A DNA stretch of 5,226 bases, taken from the NCBI GenBank assembly GCA_003645435.1, contig QNFD01000217.1, forward strand, positions 1-5,226, read 5' to 3'. The notes beneath the pieces were generated by a model, which saw only the letters and a list, made by a program, of their open reading frames with translations, searched no databases and had not been told where the DNA came from. Position numbers and translations under genes: made by a program. This stretch comes from Gammaproteobacteria bacterium (GTDB lineage Bacteria > Pseudomonadota > Gammaproteobacteria > GCA-001735895). Shown in pieces: positions 4,943-5,226 of this stretch; position 1 is the first letter of the stretch; the number at the start of each line of letters is the position of its first letter.

Positions 4943-5226
4943 ATGGATAAATCCGAGCACACTTCCCAGCAAAGCGACGACAGTGATAGCACCCCCGAGG
5001 ATACTTCGGTAAAGGCGCTGGAAGTGGCTATTGGCAGGCAGGTAAGGGCTTTACGTAAACGCCTGAATATGACGGTTGCGAACCTGGCCAAACAGGCGCA
5101 GTTGTCCTCGGGGATGTTATCGAAAATTGAAAATGGTCTGACTTCACCTTCGTTGGCAACCTTGAACGCACTTGCTAATGCACTGCACGTGCCGGTGACA
5201 TCTCTTTTTCGGGGTTATGAAGAACA
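4943..5226 (+). CDS. XRE-family HTH transcriptional regulator, N-terminal part
   Basis: The gene runs off the window after 94 complete codons. Residues 1-24 are acidic, Ser/Thr-rich and probably disordered. Residues 28-90 are a Cro/CI-type helix-turn-helix: IGRQVRALRKRLNMTVANLAK, then the turn and recognition helix around SSGMLSKIENG (55-65), then TSPSLATLNALANALHVPVTSLF. The 'S-x-x-x-L-S-K-I-E-N-G' and 'P-S-L-x-T-L-x-x-L-A-x-A-L' positions are typical of XRE-cupin regulators, which carry a small-molecule-binding cupin after the HTH; the sequence stops just where that would start. Related regulators are known to me beside dimethylglycine/sarcosine and glutamine-synthetase-like genes, consistent with the ETF neighbours. 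ATG 4943 is the only suitable start but has no good Shine-Dalgarno, so expression may be low or controlled through the dyad at 4911-4932. Confidence 0.9.
   Translation, partial: MDKSEHTSQQSDDSDSTPEDTSVKALEVAIGRQVRALRKRLNMTVANLAKQAQLSSGMLSKIENGLTSPSLATLNALANALHVPVTSLFRGYEE

Noticed and set aside
1..5226. CRISPR array, tRNA, rRNA, insertion sequence
   Set aside because: No regularly spaced direct repeats, no cloverleaf or rRNA-like stretch and no transposase or terminal inverted repeats were seen.

Overview
The window reads as a typical bacterial chromosome segment with about half G+C. All supported genes lie on the + strand and are tightly packed, with ATGA and TAATG overlaps. Protein style and gene set suggest a gammaproteobacterium, probably a free-living aquatic one that catabolises N-methylated amines; this placement is inference. 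The core is an electron transfer flavoprotein pair (etfB-etfA). From memory of other Proteobacteria, such pairs sit beside dimethylglycine/sarcosine-type demethylases (DgcA/DgcB), XRE-cupin regulators and glutamine-synthetase-like genes. Most of that context lies outside the window, so the substrate is unproven.

Layout: (1) 1-87, the last 28 codons of an upstream gene, possibly an Fe-S oxidoreductase of the DgcB/CCG-domain kind. (2) 84-1465, one leucine-rich-repeat-variant (LRV)/HEAT-like solenoid gene, split into two frames by an apparent single-base deletion near 927-932. (3) 1466-1531, a short leader holding a near-perfect 17-bp copy of the start of etfB. (4) 1532-2329 etfB and 2329-3291 etfA, translationally coupled. 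(5) 3302-4360, a ten-segment DMT/EamA-type permease. (6) 4357-4647, a 96-residue winged-helix-like protein that overlaps the permease stop. (7) 4685-4795, a 36-residue single-pass membrane peptide with a strong ribosome binding site. (8) 4796-4942, a dyad-rich intergenic region. (9) 4943-end, the N-terminal part of an XRE-family regulator.

Working model: an upstream amine demethylase passes electrons to EtfAB, and from there to the quinone pool through ETF:quinone oxidoreductase. The permease moves a related metabolite. The XRE protein, whose family often has a C-terminal cupin sensor, controls this cluster or the genes downstream. The least explained parts are the solenoid protein between the oxidoreductase and the ETF genes, and the permease/winged-helix/micro-peptide trio.
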